Source: CAZPXH01 sp964591085 (lineage in GTDB: Bacteria > Spirochaetota > Spirochaetia > DSM-27196 > CAZPXH01). Taken from it: a stretch of 64,000 nucleotides of DNA. The stretch is taken from NCBI GenBank assembly GCA_964591085.1, contig CAZPXH010000006.1, positions 1 to 64,000 on the forward strand, given 5' to 3'. This document shows, piece after piece, positions 40,783 to 49,786 of this stretch (its first letter is position 1; each line of letters begins with the position of its first letter). Position numbers and translations under genes: made by a program. The notes under the pieces were generated by a model. The model searched no databases and was not told the DNA's origin. It was given only the letters and a program-made list of their open reading frames with translations.

Positions 40783-41559
40783 TCAGGAGCGCCTGGGCCG
40801 GACCTGGGAGATGTAGGCGCCGCCGAAGTCCGGAATGACCGACAGCCAGTCCAGGAACTTTCCCGCCTCGTGGAGGTTCACGTACGGCCCGACGCGGAGG
40901 CGGTAGTAAAGCGTGTCCTCAACAGTCCGGGTGGATACCCGGCTGCCAAAGCTGAGGTCCTCCAGACGTGCCTGCGCGGTCTCAATCCGGTCGCGGTTGG
41001 GTGTGCTGAACAGCTGTATCCAGTACTCCACCTCGGACCGAGTGACTTCGATGCTGGTCGCTGCTGGCTGGGCCCCGGCTCCACTGGCGCTGGGAGCACT
41101 GGGAGTGCTCGTCTGTGGGCGTCGGGTGCTGGCCGGGCGCGATGCGATGGATCCGCTGCTGTCGGCCCGCGCCGCTCCCGTTCCCGCCGGAGTCTCCTGT
41201 GCCGTGCTGGCCCCGGGACCGGTGGTGTCCGGACCCGCCTGCGTCCCGGCCGTGGGAATCACCGTGGGACCGTCCGGTCCGGGCACGACAACCTCGTCCG
41301 CGAAGCGGATGGCAATCTCGCTTATCCCGTCCGTGCCGGTGGCCTCTTCGCCGGTGTCAGCCGTATCGGTATCGTCTGGTATACCGGTCTCGCCGGGCCG
41401 CAGTGTCATTGAGCCGGCGAACGTGAAAGGATCATCGTCGGCTTCTGCGGCCATGGGCGCATCCCGCTCGGGGTAGAAGACCCAGATTGCCACCGCAAGC
41501 AGTGCCGCCACAAACAGGGTTGCCGAGATGATGATGATCAGGCTGCGATTCTGTTCCAT
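40783..41559 (-). CDS. Membrane-anchored SPOR-domain protein
   Basis: A 258-aa bitopic inner-membrane protein. One N-terminal helix (SLIIIISATLFVAALLAVAIWVF) is followed by a long Pro/Thr/Ala/Ser/Gly-rich periplasmic linker (about 35-175) and a C-terminal SPOR domain, EYWIQLFSTPNRDRIETAQARLEDLSFGSRVSTRTVEDTLYYRLRVGPY (described in outline). SPOR domains bind septal peptidoglycan stripped of stem peptides, so a role in cell division or cell-wall growth is likely. It is the last gene of the leftward polA-coaE-SPOR group, 5 bases after coaE. The 3' end faces cysE with a 10-base gap. Confidence 0.85.
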   Translation of the reverse strand: MEQNRSLIIIISATLFVAALLAVAIWVFYPERDAPMAAEADDDPFTFAGSMTLRPGETGIPDDTDTADTGEEATGTDGISEIAIRFADEVVVPGPDGPTVIPTAGTQAGPDTTGPGASTAQETPAGTGAARADSSGSIASRPASTRRPQTSTPSAPSASGAGAQPAATSIEVTRSEVEYWIQLFSTPNRDRIETAQARLEDLSFGSRVSTRTVEDTLYYRLRVGPYVNLHEAGKFLDWLSVIPDFGGAYISQVRPRRS

Positions 41560-41564
41560 CGCCG

Positions 41565-42152
41565 CTACTTGCCCTCCCCGGCGCGCAGACGCACCAGCAC
41601 GCGGTCCAGACGGCGGGCCAAAGCACGCCGACTGATGCCGTTGTATACCTTTCGAATATCGGCGGTGCTTTGGCGCAGGTGAAGCCGCAGATCCTGCTGG
41701 CTGCGCAAGCGCTGGAGGGCAGCGCGGATGCCACGGCGGTCCCGCCGGATTGCGCGCATGAGCCGCAGGAGCAGGGGGCTGTGGAGCCAGATCACGTGGT
41801 CACATGCCTTATCCAGGTTCATGCGGAACAGAAGCGCGGCATCAATCACTGAATCCGGCGCTGACCTCGCCAGACGAACAGCCCGGGCGCTCATCTGCGG
41901 GTGAACAATGGCCTGTAGTTTCCGGAGCTCGGCAGGGTCAGCAAAGACGCGGGCACCCAGCGCGCGTCGGTCCACCTGTCCATCCGGGCCAAGTACCTCG
42001 GGGCCGAATGCCTCCACAATATCCGAGGCGCGCGAGGCAAGTGCCTCGTGACCCAGCCGGTCAACGTCTATCCGGAAGAAGCCGCGGGAGGCCAGGTGGT
42101 CTGAGGCAGTGGACTTGCCGGCAGCAAAGGGACCAACCAGCCCCAAAATCAA
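41565..42152 (-). CDS. coaE: Dephospho-CoA kinase
   Basis: Last step of coenzyme A synthesis. The 195-aa protein has the P-loop GLVGPFAAGKSTASDHLASRGF (the usual GGIGSGKS replaced by GPFAAGKS), the DVDRLGHEAL segment with the catalytic Asp, and IVHPQM and VIDAALLFRMNL (usually DVPLLFE). The start is a TTG overlapping the polA stop. The C-terminal helical region is more basic than usual, and several core motifs are divergent, so it is a remote member, but the order of motifs fits CoaE. Confidence 0.82.
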   Translation of the reverse strand: MILGLVGPFAAGKSTASDHLASRGFFRIDVDRLGHEALASRASDIVEAFGPEVLGPDGQVDRRALGARVFADPAELRKLQAIVHPQMSARAVRLARSAPDSVIDAALLFRMNLDKACDHVIWLHSPLLLRLMRAIRRDRRGIRAALQRLRSQQDLRLHLRQSTADIRKVYNGISRRALARRLDRVLVRLRAGEGK

Positions 42153-44959
42153 TGCATGGCTCCCCAGCTCTGGCCGTCCTCAACGCTCACCCGCAAGGGG
42201 AGCGAGAGCTCGATCGCCTCCGGCATTACGCGCTGCAGAAGATCGCGGACCCCGTCTGCTTCATCTTCCGGGCACTCAAGAATGAGCTCATCGTGAACCT
42301 GAAGGAGCATGCGTGCCTGCATCCCGCTGTGCTCCAGCTCCCGGGCAACGGATATCATCGCCCGCTTGACGATGTCTGCTGCACTGCCCTGGATTGGCGT
42401 GTTGACCGCAATTCGCTCAGCACCCTGCTTCTCGTTCCGGTTTCCGCTATTGATCCCCGGTATCCGGCGTTCCCGCCCCAGGATGGTGCGGACCACGCCA
42501 CGTTCCTCTGCTTCCTCAACGGTGCGCTGAATGAAGGATCGGATTCCGCTGTAGGTCTGGAAGTAGCGGTCAATAAATCCCTGGGCATCACCCCGTGGGA
42601 TCCCAAGCTCATTGGACAGCCGGAAAGAGCTCATGCCGTACATCACTCCGAAGTTGATGGTCTTGGCAATTCGCCGTTGATCCGCGCTGACCCCTTCCGG
42701 CGCTACCCCGAAGATTAGGGCCCCGGTCTCCCGGTGGACGTCCTTGCCCTCCCGGAAAGCAGACAGCAAGCCGGGGTCACCGCTGAGGTGTGCCAGGACC
42801 ACCAGCTCAATCTGAGAATAGTCGGCCGAAACAAAGCGCCAACCCGGTTGCGGAACAAAGGCTTCCCGGATCCGGCGCCCTTCCTCATCCCGAATAGGGA
42901 TGTTCTGCAGGTTTGGGTCTGTACTGGACAGACGACCAGTTGCGGTCCCGGTCAGGTTGAAATGCGTGTGCAGTCGGCCCGTGTCGGGGTTGATAAGGCG
43001 CGGGAGTGCCTCCACGTAAGTGCTACGGAGCTTGGAGAGCGTTCGGTGCCGCAGGACCAGCTCCGGCACGGGATCCTCCCGCGCCAGCTGTTCCAGCACG
43101 CTTGTATCCGTTGAATAGCCGGTCTTGGTCTTCTTCACCGGCTTCAGCTCGCGCTCGTCAAAGAGAACTGTCTGTAGCTGCTTTGTGGAGGCGATGTTGA
43201 ATTCATGACCCACCAGTTGGTAGATTTTCTGCTCCAGTCGGGTCAGCTCACCGGCAAGCTCGCCGTCATAAGCATTGAGCTGGTCCGCGTCCAGCCGAAT
43301 CCCGCGGAGCTCCATCTGCGCCAGGATCGGAATCAGGGGCATCTCCGTTTCCAGAAACAGGGAGTCAAAGCCACGGCGGTGGAGCTCCGGCTCAAAGACC
43401 TTCCACAGCCGCAGAGTGATATCCGCATCTTCTGCGGCGTAGTCGAGCGCCCGGTCCAGGGGCACGCTGCTGAACACGCCGGGCTTCCTCCCGGGGAAAA
43501 GGTCCGCATAGTGGATTGTCCGGTAGCCGAGATACTGCTCCGCGAGAATATCCATGTTGTAGCGGTTGGCTGTGGTATCCAGCAGCCACGCAGCCACCAT
43601 GGTGTCCGCAATCCGGGACGGGGCCCCACTGCCAAAGCGGGACAGAACCTTGTAGTCGTACTTGAAATTCTGTCCCACAACCAGCACGTCTGCGGCGAAG
43701 AGCCTGCCCAGCGCGTCCCGAGCTGCATCCGCTGAAATGCCGGCACCATCCGGACCAACGAGTACCGCGTAGCAGGCATCACCAATGTCCAGCGCCAGGG
43801 AGATACCAACCGGCTCCGCGTGGAGGCTGTTGATGTCCGTGGTCTCCAGGTCGAGGGCGCAGACCCCGGCTTCAATGGCTCGGTTGATCCAGGCATTCAA
43901 GTCTTGCGCGCTTTGCAGAAGCTTGTAGCTCCCCCGGGCGTCCCGGCTGAGCTCCGGCGGCACAACCAGGCCAGAATCATGACGAGCGGACGCGGGATCT
44001 GACAGCGCACCGGAAGGATCCAGGCCCTGATCAAGCCTCTGGTCCCGCGGGCGCGCCGGCGCGGCGGCTGCACCGTCTTCCGGCACCTCAGCATCATCCC
44101 CGGCAAAGTCGCGCGCAACCCGCTCCATCCCTTCACGCAGAAAGAGCGGAGCGGCGGCAGCTCCGTCCATTTCAGCGATACTGAAGTCCTCAATACTCGA
44201 TTCAATCGGCACGTCGGAAGCGAGTTCCACCAGCGTCCGGCTGAGGAAGGCCCGATCCCGCCCCTCCTCCAGCTTGCGTCGCCAGCTGTCGCTCTTGATA
44301 TGTTCCAGCCGTTCGTAGATGACCTGAAGGGTCTCGTACTCCTGCAGGAGCTTTGCGGCGGTCTTCGCACCAACGCCTGCTACACCGGGAACGTTGTCCG
44401 AGCTATCACCCACCAGGGCCAGGTAGTCCCCGATCTGCTCGGGCCCGACGCCCCAGGCCTCACGTACCGCTTCCGGGCCAAGATCGTGGAACTCACCCTT
44501 GTCCTGCTTCAGCACGTGAATGTCGTCAGTGACAAGCTGAAGGAGATCCTTGTCTGCGCTGATGACCCGTGCCGGACGCCCTTTCTCACGGCAGCGCCGC
44601 ACAAGGGTGGCGATCACATCATCCGCCTCGTACCCATTCACACGGAGCACAGGAATCCGGAGCGCAGCCAGAATCTCCTCCACCACCGGGATCTGCGCCT
44701 TCAGATCGTCCGGAGACTTCTCCCGGGTTGCCTTGTATTCGGCGTAGGCCTGGTGGCGGAATGTCGGGGTCCGCGAGTCCATTGCCACTACCAGGTACTC
44801 CGGCTGCTCCAGGCGCAACAACATGTGAAGGCTACGGAAGAAGCCAAAGACGGCAGAGCTGTTCTGACCGGCTGGATTGGTGAGCGGTCGATTGATAAAG
44901 GCAAAATAGGACTTGTAGATGAGGCCGTAGCCGTCCAGCAGGTAGAGAACCGGGTTCAC
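42149..44959 (-). CDS. polA: DNA polymerase I
   Basis: Repair and Okazaki-fragment polymerase, 936 aa, with all three domains. The 5' nuclease is residues 1-290 (LLDGYGLIYKSYFAF, NGYEADDVIATL, GDSSDNVPGVAGVGAKTA). A linker of about 50 low-complexity residues follows. The 3'-5' exonuclease keeps its metal ligands: ALDLETTDIN, NFKYDYKVL and YAAEDADITLRLW, so it should proofread. The polymerase has VSADYSQIELVVLAHLS (motif A), RRIAKTINFGVMYGMSSF (motif B) and LLQVHDELILE (motif C). The GTG at 44959 is preceded by TATACT with 10 bases between, a leaderless arrangement. coaE overlaps its stop. Confidence 0.97.
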   Translation of the reverse strand: MNPVLYLLDGYGLIYKSYFAFINRPLTNPAGQNSSAVFGFFRSLHMLLRLEQPEYLVVAMDSRTPTFRHQAYAEYKATREKSPDDLKAQIPVVEEILAALRIPVLRVNGYEADDVIATLVRRCREKGRPARVISADKDLLQLVTDDIHVLKQDKGEFHDLGPEAVREAWGVGPEQIGDYLALVGDSSDNVPGVAGVGAKTAAKLLQEYETLQVIYERLEHIKSDSWRRKLEEGRDRAFLSRTLVELASDVPIESSIEDFSIAEMDGAAAAPLFLREGMERVARDFAGDDAEVPEDGAAAAPARPRDQRLDQGLDPSGALSDPASARHDSGLVVPPELSRDARGSYKLLQSAQDLNAWINRAIEAGVCALDLETTDINSLHAEPVGISLALDIGDACYAVLVGPDGAGISADAARDALGRLFAADVLVVGQNFKYDYKVLSRFGSGAPSRIADTMVAAWLLDTTANRYNMDILAEQYLGYRTIHYADLFPGRKPGVFSSVPLDRALDYAAEDADITLRLWKVFEPELHRRGFDSLFLETEMPLIPILAQMELRGIRLDADQLNAYDGELAGELTRLEQKIYQLVGHEFNIASTKQLQTVLFDERELKPVKKTKTGYSTDTSVLEQLAREDPVPELVLRHRTLSKLRSTYVEALPRLINPDTGRLHTHFNLTGTATGRLSSTDPNLQNIPIRDEEGRRIREAFVPQPGWRFVSADYSQIELVVLAHLSGDPGLLSAFREGKDVHRETGALIFGVAPEGVSADQRRIAKTINFGVMYGMSSFRLSNELGIPRGDAQGFIDRYFQTYSGIRSFIQRTVEEAEERGVVRTILGRERRIPGINSGNRNEKQGAERIAVNTPIQGSAADIVKRAMISVARELEHSGMQARMLLQVHDELILECPEDEADGVRDLLQRVMPEAIELSLPLRVSVEDGQSWGAMH

Positions 44960-44969
44960 AATGGGCGGA

Positions 44970-44975
44970 AGTATA
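44970..44975 (-). promoter_or_regulatory. -10 element of polA
   Basis: TATACT (44975-44970) ends 10 bases before the polA GTG. No clear -35 box is seen at 16-18 bases. The gap between polA and the upstream gene stop is only 23 bases, so this element lies in the intergenic space. Confidence 0.45.
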
Positions 44976-44982
44976 CGCCCGC

Positions 44983-45510
44983 TCAGGCCTGCAGATCGAT
45001 GAAGGATGGGTGTTCGGGCCCGCGGGATCTCCGGACGGCCGGATCCCTCTGCCTAAGGCGTGTCAGCTGCTCCCGGACCTCAGGCATGCGTTGCCGGATA
45101 GCCTCCAGGGTCGCGCTGTTTTCCGCCATGGCAGCCCTGCGAAGTTCTTCCACCCTCCACAGAGCATGGAGCACGCCAGCAAATGCAGGCCGGGGTCCGG
45201 CACCATCGGATCCGGCGGGCCTGCTGTTCGGCCAGCTCAGGCCAAGCTGATCCAGAAGGGGATGGATGCAACGAGCCAAATCCGTCATTCGGCGGGTAGT
45301 CACGGCCTCGGCCTGCATAAGCCGTTGCAGAGACTCCAGGTTCCCGGATGCTGCAGCGGCTCGCTGAGATTGCATGAGGTCTGGATAGCGGTTCAGTTCA
45401 GTCTGGAGGCTTTCGATGTAGGAGCACAGGCGCTCCCGGACGGCTTGGAGATCTGGGGCTCCGGCGAGCCCTCTGCGCTGGGATGTCGGCAACGTAGGAT
45501 CTGCCGTCAC
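44983..45510 (-). CDS. Helical protein downstream of fliS, possible flagellar chaperone
   Basis: I do not recognise it firmly. The 175-aa protein is soluble and helical; residues 20-95 (LQAVRERLCSYIESLQTELNRYPDLMQSQRAAAASGNLESLQRLMQAEAV in outline) recall FlgN- or FliT-like export chaperones, which are long helical hairpins with low sequence conservation. A Pro/Gly-rich break near 98-110 is followed by more helices ending in Arg-rich sequence. It starts with GTG 4 bases after the fliS stop, which supports a flagellar role by position only. Confidence 0.5.
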   Translation of the reverse strand: MTADPTLPTSQRRGLAGAPDLQAVRERLCSYIESLQTELNRYPDLMQSQRAAAASGNLESLQRLMQAEAVTTRRMTDLARCIHPLLDQLGLSWPNSRPAGSDGAGPRPAFAGVLHALWRVEELRRAAMAENSATLEAIRQRMPEVREQLTRLRQRDPAVRRSRGPEHPSFIDLQA

Positions 45511-45514
45511 GGGA

Positions 45515-45940
45515 TCAGCCGGCGATGTTGATTCCCGGCCGCTGCATTGGTGCTTCTTCCGCCTGGAGATGCGATATCTGCGCCCAACTCTCCCGGAGCT
45601 CGCCGAGCATCCGCTGGACCTGCTCCATTCGCCCTGCGTCCTTCTTTAGATTCGCCTGGAAAAGCTGCTGGTTGAAGTAGAGGTAAAGCCGGAACAGATT
45701 CTCCGCAACCTCGCCTCCGCGGTCCATATCCAGAGCAACGGTGAGCTCGGTGATGATATCCTGGGCTTTCTGCACGGCTGCGTTCACTTTGTCCAGCTGC
45801 TTGCTGCCTTCCCGGACGAGCGTTACCGCGGTCCCAATCTGCGCAGCGGCTTCATCGTACAGCATCAGAATCAGCTTGCCCTGGCTCGCTGTCCGGATTC
45901 CGGTTTCGCGGTACGCGCGAGCCTGACGGTCATAGGACAT
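45515..45940 (-). CDS. fliS: Flagellar export chaperone FliS
   Basis: Binds flagellin in the cytoplasm and prevents early polymerisation. The 141-aa protein shows the family pattern: AYRETGIRTASQGKLILMLYDEAAAQIGTAV, then AQDIITELTVALDMDRGGEVAENLFRLYLYFNQQLFQANLKKD (in outline). It has the expected length and four-helix character. AGGGGGG lies upstream of the ATG. An upstream element ACCGATAG (45975-45968) resembles the -10 of sigma-28 flagellar promoters, without a clear -35. No other flagellar genes are in the window. Confidence 0.92.
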   Translation of the reverse strand: MSYDRQARAYRETGIRTASQGKLILMLYDEAAAQIGTAVTLVREGSKQLDKVNAAVQKAQDIITELTVALDMDRGGEVAENLFRLYLYFNQQLFQANLKKDAGRMEQVQRMLGELRESWAQISHLQAEEAPMQRPGINIAG

Positions 45941-46017
45941 GCACCAACCCCCCTGTCTCTCGTTTTACTATCGGTGCCCGGCGTGCCGGAGTGAACCCGT
46001 TGTGGATGAGCTGAGTG

Positions 46018-48333
46018 TCAATTGCCAACGGAAACAGACTCCCGTGCGCGTTCCACCAGCGTGGAGACCGGCACAATCGAATAGCCGCGCTCCAGCAGCG
46101 CGTTGATCAGCACGTCCAACGAGTCAAACAGATAATCGTCCCGCGCGGGAAGCCCGTCCTCGTCTACAGCACCGCCAGCGGTCATCGCGATGATTGAACC
46201 CGGCTGCTTCAGCTCCAGAGTCCGCTCCAGCAGCTCTGCGCTCGGGAGATACAGTCCGCCGGAAGCCGCACTACCGCGCTGCGGCACCCAGTCCAGGGCG
46301 TCCACGTCGCGGCCAACGGTCAGGTAGTTCATGGTGGCGGCGGCCTGCACCACATCGCTTCTGGTGAAGTAGAAGGGAGCGTGCCACAACAGGGCAAGCT
46401 CCCGGCCGGTAATCTGGAAGTAGTCGTCCTCGTTCCGGGCCAGTCCCTCCCGAATGAAGTCCGGCCCCACCTCAAACTCTGCGCCGGCCAGATTGAAGTA
46501 GGTGTAGAACAGGTTCCCTACCTCGTGTCCGCTCTCGGCTATCTCCCGGACCGCTCCGGGATGCTGCCGGATGGCGTCACCGTTCACAAAGAAGGTGGCT
46601 GTGACGCCGTACTCTTCAAGCGTGTCCAGAATGGTAGTCAACCCATCCACGGATGCAGTGACGTCAAACACCAGGGACACTTCCCGCCGCCGTACTCGGG
46701 ACCCGTTGGTGAAGTTAGTAAGGCTGACACGTGCATCCCGCTCCGGGAAAGGCTCAAACTCGCGCTCTGGAAGCTCAACCAGCGGAGCCGTGCCGAACCC
46801 GCCGCGAGACTGACGCAGCATCACCACGTTTCGGTAGCTACCGGTAACCTGGGGCTCCAGGTACACACGGAAGCGGTCCCCGGCCACCGCAGGTTCGGCC
46901 AGCTCGGGAGCTTCCGCCAGCGTGGCAAGCCCGGCGTCCGTCAGCCCAAGCCAGCGCCCATTAACCAGCATCGCAGCACCTTCGCCGGCGACCGGCCTCC
47001 CAAAGGCATCCGCCTGGGACGCGGCAATCAGATCCCGGTCCGCGGTCTGCAGATTCACTTCCTCGGTGTACTGCCGGCCGGCAATGGCAATTCGCGTTGA
47101 TCCCCGCCATACCACGTGCAGGGGGTCCGGATGGCTGATGCTGTCCAGCTGCTGCCAGGTCCGGTAGTCCCGGATCACGACTCGATCGTTCATAAGGACT
47201 GCGGCCCGAGCCTCGTCCGGACTGAGGACCACATTGCGCACGTTCTGGTCACTGGTCTGCTCAAAGCCGAACTCGCCGTTCTGTTCTACAAGTCGGTAAA
47301 CCCGGCTCTCGGGGGTTCCGCCTGCGCGGCCACTGGTCAGAACGGTGATCACGTTTCCGCGGGACCACAGTACTCGCCCAATATTGGCGCTGCGGGGGAG
47401 GAAGAGATATGGCAACTCGATGATGTCCCCGGTACCGGTGAAGTCGTCCGTCTGCAGCACGTAGAGGAAGAGGTTCCGGCCGCCCTTGCTGAACAGAATC
47501 CGGTCTCCCGCCGGTGCTATCCAGAAGCGGTCAAAGTTCGGGTCAAACTGGAAGGGAACCCGACCCGCAATCTGGCCGGTGCCCAGCAGTTCCCGGTAGA
47601 AGGCGCGGGTGAAGAACTCCACGCTGAGGATTGCAAAGACGGAGTTTCCGCGGAGGTAGTACAGCGTGTCCCCGCGACCCCAGCGGACGCTGGCAATCCG
47701 GCCTGGACCGATGTTGCGCAGGCGCTCCCCAACGACCCTCCCGGTGTCAAACTGCTCAATAGCAAAGTAGTACAGTTCCCCCTGCCGGCTGTAGACAAAG
47801 AACCGGGAACTCGGCGCCCAGCGGGCTGGTACGTCTTTCAGGCTGAGCTCAACCCCGTTGCTAACCACCTGCTCGGCGTTTGCCTGCACATCCAGCATCA
47901 CCAGCTCTCCGTAGGCCGACGAGGTCGGACGCAGGTAGAGCAGGAAGCGCCCGTCCGGCGATGATTGCAGGGGCGCAATCTTGCCAACAGGAATCTCTGC
48001 GCCCGCAGCAAAGCTGGGAAAGCCTGGAACGGCCTCCAGGATTCCGGAGCGGGAACCGGTCCGGAACACGCCAAATCTATTTTGGATCTGGATCTCCCCG
48101 GTCTGGGGGAGCACGCTGAGGTACTCGGGATAGAAAGTCAGGGGCTCAACGCCTCGGTCTGAGACGTCAGAACGCAACACGGCCTGGTAGGAACCGAATC
48201 CAGGGGCCTGGACCTCCGCCGTGAAGAGCAACGTGTCCGCCGGAGAGAGATCCAGATCACCAAAGCTGACCTGTGCCAATAGCGGGGCGGCACAGACCCC
48301 GAGGCATAGCAAAACCGTGAGTGCGCGTTTCAC
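46018..48333 (-). CDS. Secreted beta-propeller protein with degenerate NodB (polysaccharide deacetylase) domain
   Basis: A 771-aa exported protein: signal peptide (KRALTVLLCLGVCAAPLLAQ), about 500 residues of propeller-like repeats (for example SPDGRFLLYLRPTS, LSPDEARAAVLMNDRVVI), and a C-terminal NodB fold from about 552. The active site is lost: the usual TFDDGP reads VFDVTA; the zinc motif HxxxH after GHEVGN is replaced by LFYTYF; the Arg-Pro-Pro motif reads WHAPF; and the late LLH reads AMT. Only fold-level features such as DWVPQRG remain. It probably binds a glycan or is structural. The GTG at 48333 follows AAGGGGGTG; the frame continues to 48351. Confidence 0.83.
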   Translation of the reverse strand: MKRALTVLLCLGVCAAPLLAQVSFGDLDLSPADTLLFTAEVQAPGFGSYQAVLRSDVSDRGVEPLTFYPEYLSVLPQTGEIQIQNRFGVFRTGSRSGILEAVPGFPSFAAGAEIPVGKIAPLQSSPDGRFLLYLRPTSSAYGELVMLDVQANAEQVVSNGVELSLKDVPARWAPSSRFFVYSRQGELYYFAIEQFDTGRVVGERLRNIGPGRIASVRWGRGDTLYYLRGNSVFAILSVEFFTRAFYRELLGTGQIAGRVPFQFDPNFDRFWIAPAGDRILFSKGGRNLFLYVLQTDDFTGTGDIIELPYLFLPRSANIGRVLWSRGNVITVLTSGRAGGTPESRVYRLVEQNGEFGFEQTSDQNVRNVVLSPDEARAAVLMNDRVVIRDYRTWQQLDSISHPDPLHVVWRGSTRIAIAGRQYTEEVNLQTADRDLIAASQADAFGRPVAGEGAAMLVNGRWLGLTDAGLATLAEAPELAEPAVAGDRFRVYLEPQVTGSYRNVVMLRQSRGGFGTAPLVELPEREFEPFPERDARVSLTNFTNGSRVRRREVSLVFDVTASVDGLTTILDTLEEYGVTATFFVNGDAIRQHPGAVREIAESGHEVGNLFYTYFNLAGAEFEVGPDFIREGLARNEDDYFQITGRELALLWHAPFYFTRSDVVQAAATMNYLTVGRDVDALDWVPQRGSAASGGLYLPSAELLERTLELKQPGSIIAMTAGGAVDEDGLPARDDYLFDSLDVLINALLERGYSIVPVSTLVERARESVSVGN

Positions 48334-48383
48334 ACCACCCCCTTTTGTCAAGTTTCGGCCGCCTCTGCCGGTGGGTGAAGCCG

Positions 48384-49685
48384 TCAGAGCAATTCTGCCG
48401 CGAGTTCCGCCAGTTCACTCCGTTCGGACTTCTCAAGCGTAACGTGCCCGAACAAGCGGTGCCCCTTGAATGTCTCCACCAGGTAGGAAAGCCCGTTGCT
48501 GCTTGCATCCAGGTAGGGGCTGTCAATCTGGTAAGGGTCCCCGGTGAGCACTACTTTGGAGCCCTCCCCTGCGCGGGAAACAATAGTCTTGATCTCGTGC
48601 GGGGAGAGGTTCTGGGCCTCGTCAATGATGATGAACTGGTCCGGCAGGCTCCGCCCGCGGATGTAGGACAAGGCCTCCAGCTCAATGGTGTTGCTGGTGA
48701 TCAACTGCTCCAGATTCTTGAGGTTGGGCCGCTTGTAGACGCTCAGGATGAACTCCAGGTTGTCAAAGAGCGGCTGCATCCAGTGGGAAAGCTTCTCGTT
48801 CTTTGCGCCGGGAAGATAGCCGATGTCCTTTCCCAGCGGGATGACGGGCCGGCTCACAAGCACTCGGTTGTAGTACCGGTCTTCCAGGGTCATTCGCAGC
48901 CCAGCTGCAATGGCCAGGAGGGTCTTCCCCGTGCCGGCCTTGCCCACCAGCGTGACAAGCTGCACATCCGGGTCCAGCAGCAGGTCAAAGGCCATGCGCT
49001 GCTGCTGGTTGAGCGCACGGACCCCGGCCACCGCCGGCATCTTGTAGTCAACCAGCTCAAGGCAGCCCTGAGTGGCGTTGTAGCGCGCTATGGTGCTTTC
49101 GTTGCTGCGCTTCTCACTCAGGACCAGGAAATGGTTGGGATGCAGCTGCTCGGTCCACAGCAGCATTCCGGTCTCCTCCAGCGTGCGGAGGCTCTCATAG
49201 CTGGTGTTCAGCTCGGAGTAGCCCGCATACAGCTTCTCTATGTTGACCTTCTGCTTCTCGTAGTCAACGGCCTTGATTCCCAGCGCCTGGGCCTTAACAC
49301 GGGCGTTGATGTCCTTGCTCACAAAAAAAACCTGGCGCCCCTCCTGTTGCAGGCCGTAGGCGGTCATGATGATTTTGTTGTCCGCCTTGTCCATTGCCAT
49401 TCCCATGGGGACCTCCGGAAGTGGCCCCAGAGCCACGCGCAGGGTGCTTCCGTTGTCCATCTTCACGCCCTGGCTGATGTCGCCGTTGCGAGAAATCTCG
49501 TCCATGATCCGGATTGCGTGCCTGGCGTTCCGTCCACGCTCGTCGCTGTAAGTCTTCAGGCGATCGAGTTCTTCCAGGACCCATAGCGGAATAACAATTT
49601 CATTGTCCCGGAAGCTCATGAGGGCGTCCGGCCGGTGAATGAACACGTTGGTGTCAATGACAAAGGACTTGATCGGGCGGGCCAT
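48384..49685 (-). CDS. PhoH-like ATPase with PIN domain
   Basis: A 433-aa cytoplasmic protein joining a PIN ribonuclease domain and a PhoH helicase-like ATPase. PIN (1-150): SFVIDTNVFIHRPDAL, VLEELDRLK, DKADNKIIMTAY and FFVSKDINARVKAQALGI hold the acidic metal ligands. ATPase: VTLVGKAGTGKTLLAIAAGL (Walker A), FIIIDEAQNLSPHEIKTIVSRAGEGSK (Walker B) and VLTGDPYQID. The PIN-PhoH arrangement is that of PhoH2-type RNA-unwinding nucleases. The frame runs upstream to 49805, but the ATG at 49685 gives the normal start and has TATACT 9 bases before it (leaderless). Confidence 0.93.
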   Translation of the reverse strand: MARPIKSFVIDTNVFIHRPDALMSFRDNEIVIPLWVLEELDRLKTYSDERGRNARHAIRIMDEISRNGDISQGVKMDNGSTLRVALGPLPEVPMGMAMDKADNKIIMTAYGLQQEGRQVFFVSKDINARVKAQALGIKAVDYEKQKVNIEKLYAGYSELNTSYESLRTLEETGMLLWTEQLHPNHFLVLSEKRSNESTIARYNATQGCLELVDYKMPAVAGVRALNQQQRMAFDLLLDPDVQLVTLVGKAGTGKTLLAIAAGLRMTLEDRYYNRVLVSRPVIPLGKDIGYLPGAKNEKLSHWMQPLFDNLEFILSVYKRPNLKNLEQLITSNTIELEALSYIRGRSLPDQFIIIDEAQNLSPHEIKTIVSRAGEGSKVVLTGDPYQIDSPYLDASSNGLSYLVETFKGHRLFGHVTLEKSERSELAELAAELL

Positions 49686-49694
49686 TCGGCCATT

Positions 49695-49700
49695 AGTATA
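49695..49700 (-). promoter_or_regulatory. -10 element of the phoH-like gene
   Basis: TATACT (49700-49695) ends 9 bases before the ATG at 49685. The sequence at the -35 position, CTGCCG, matches only three consensus bases. The geometry is the same as for the other leaderless starts. Confidence 0.5.
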
Positions 49701-49786
49701 GCGGCTTGGAGCGATCACGGCAGGCTCATTGATGCCGGGAGCGCTGACTTGCCCGCGGGCACTGAATCCGCTACGTTCCCTCGGAT

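Noticed and set aside
48321..49586. 421-codon plus-strand open frame
   Set aside because: Antisense to the PhoH-like gene, which carries intact Walker motifs and a PIN domain.
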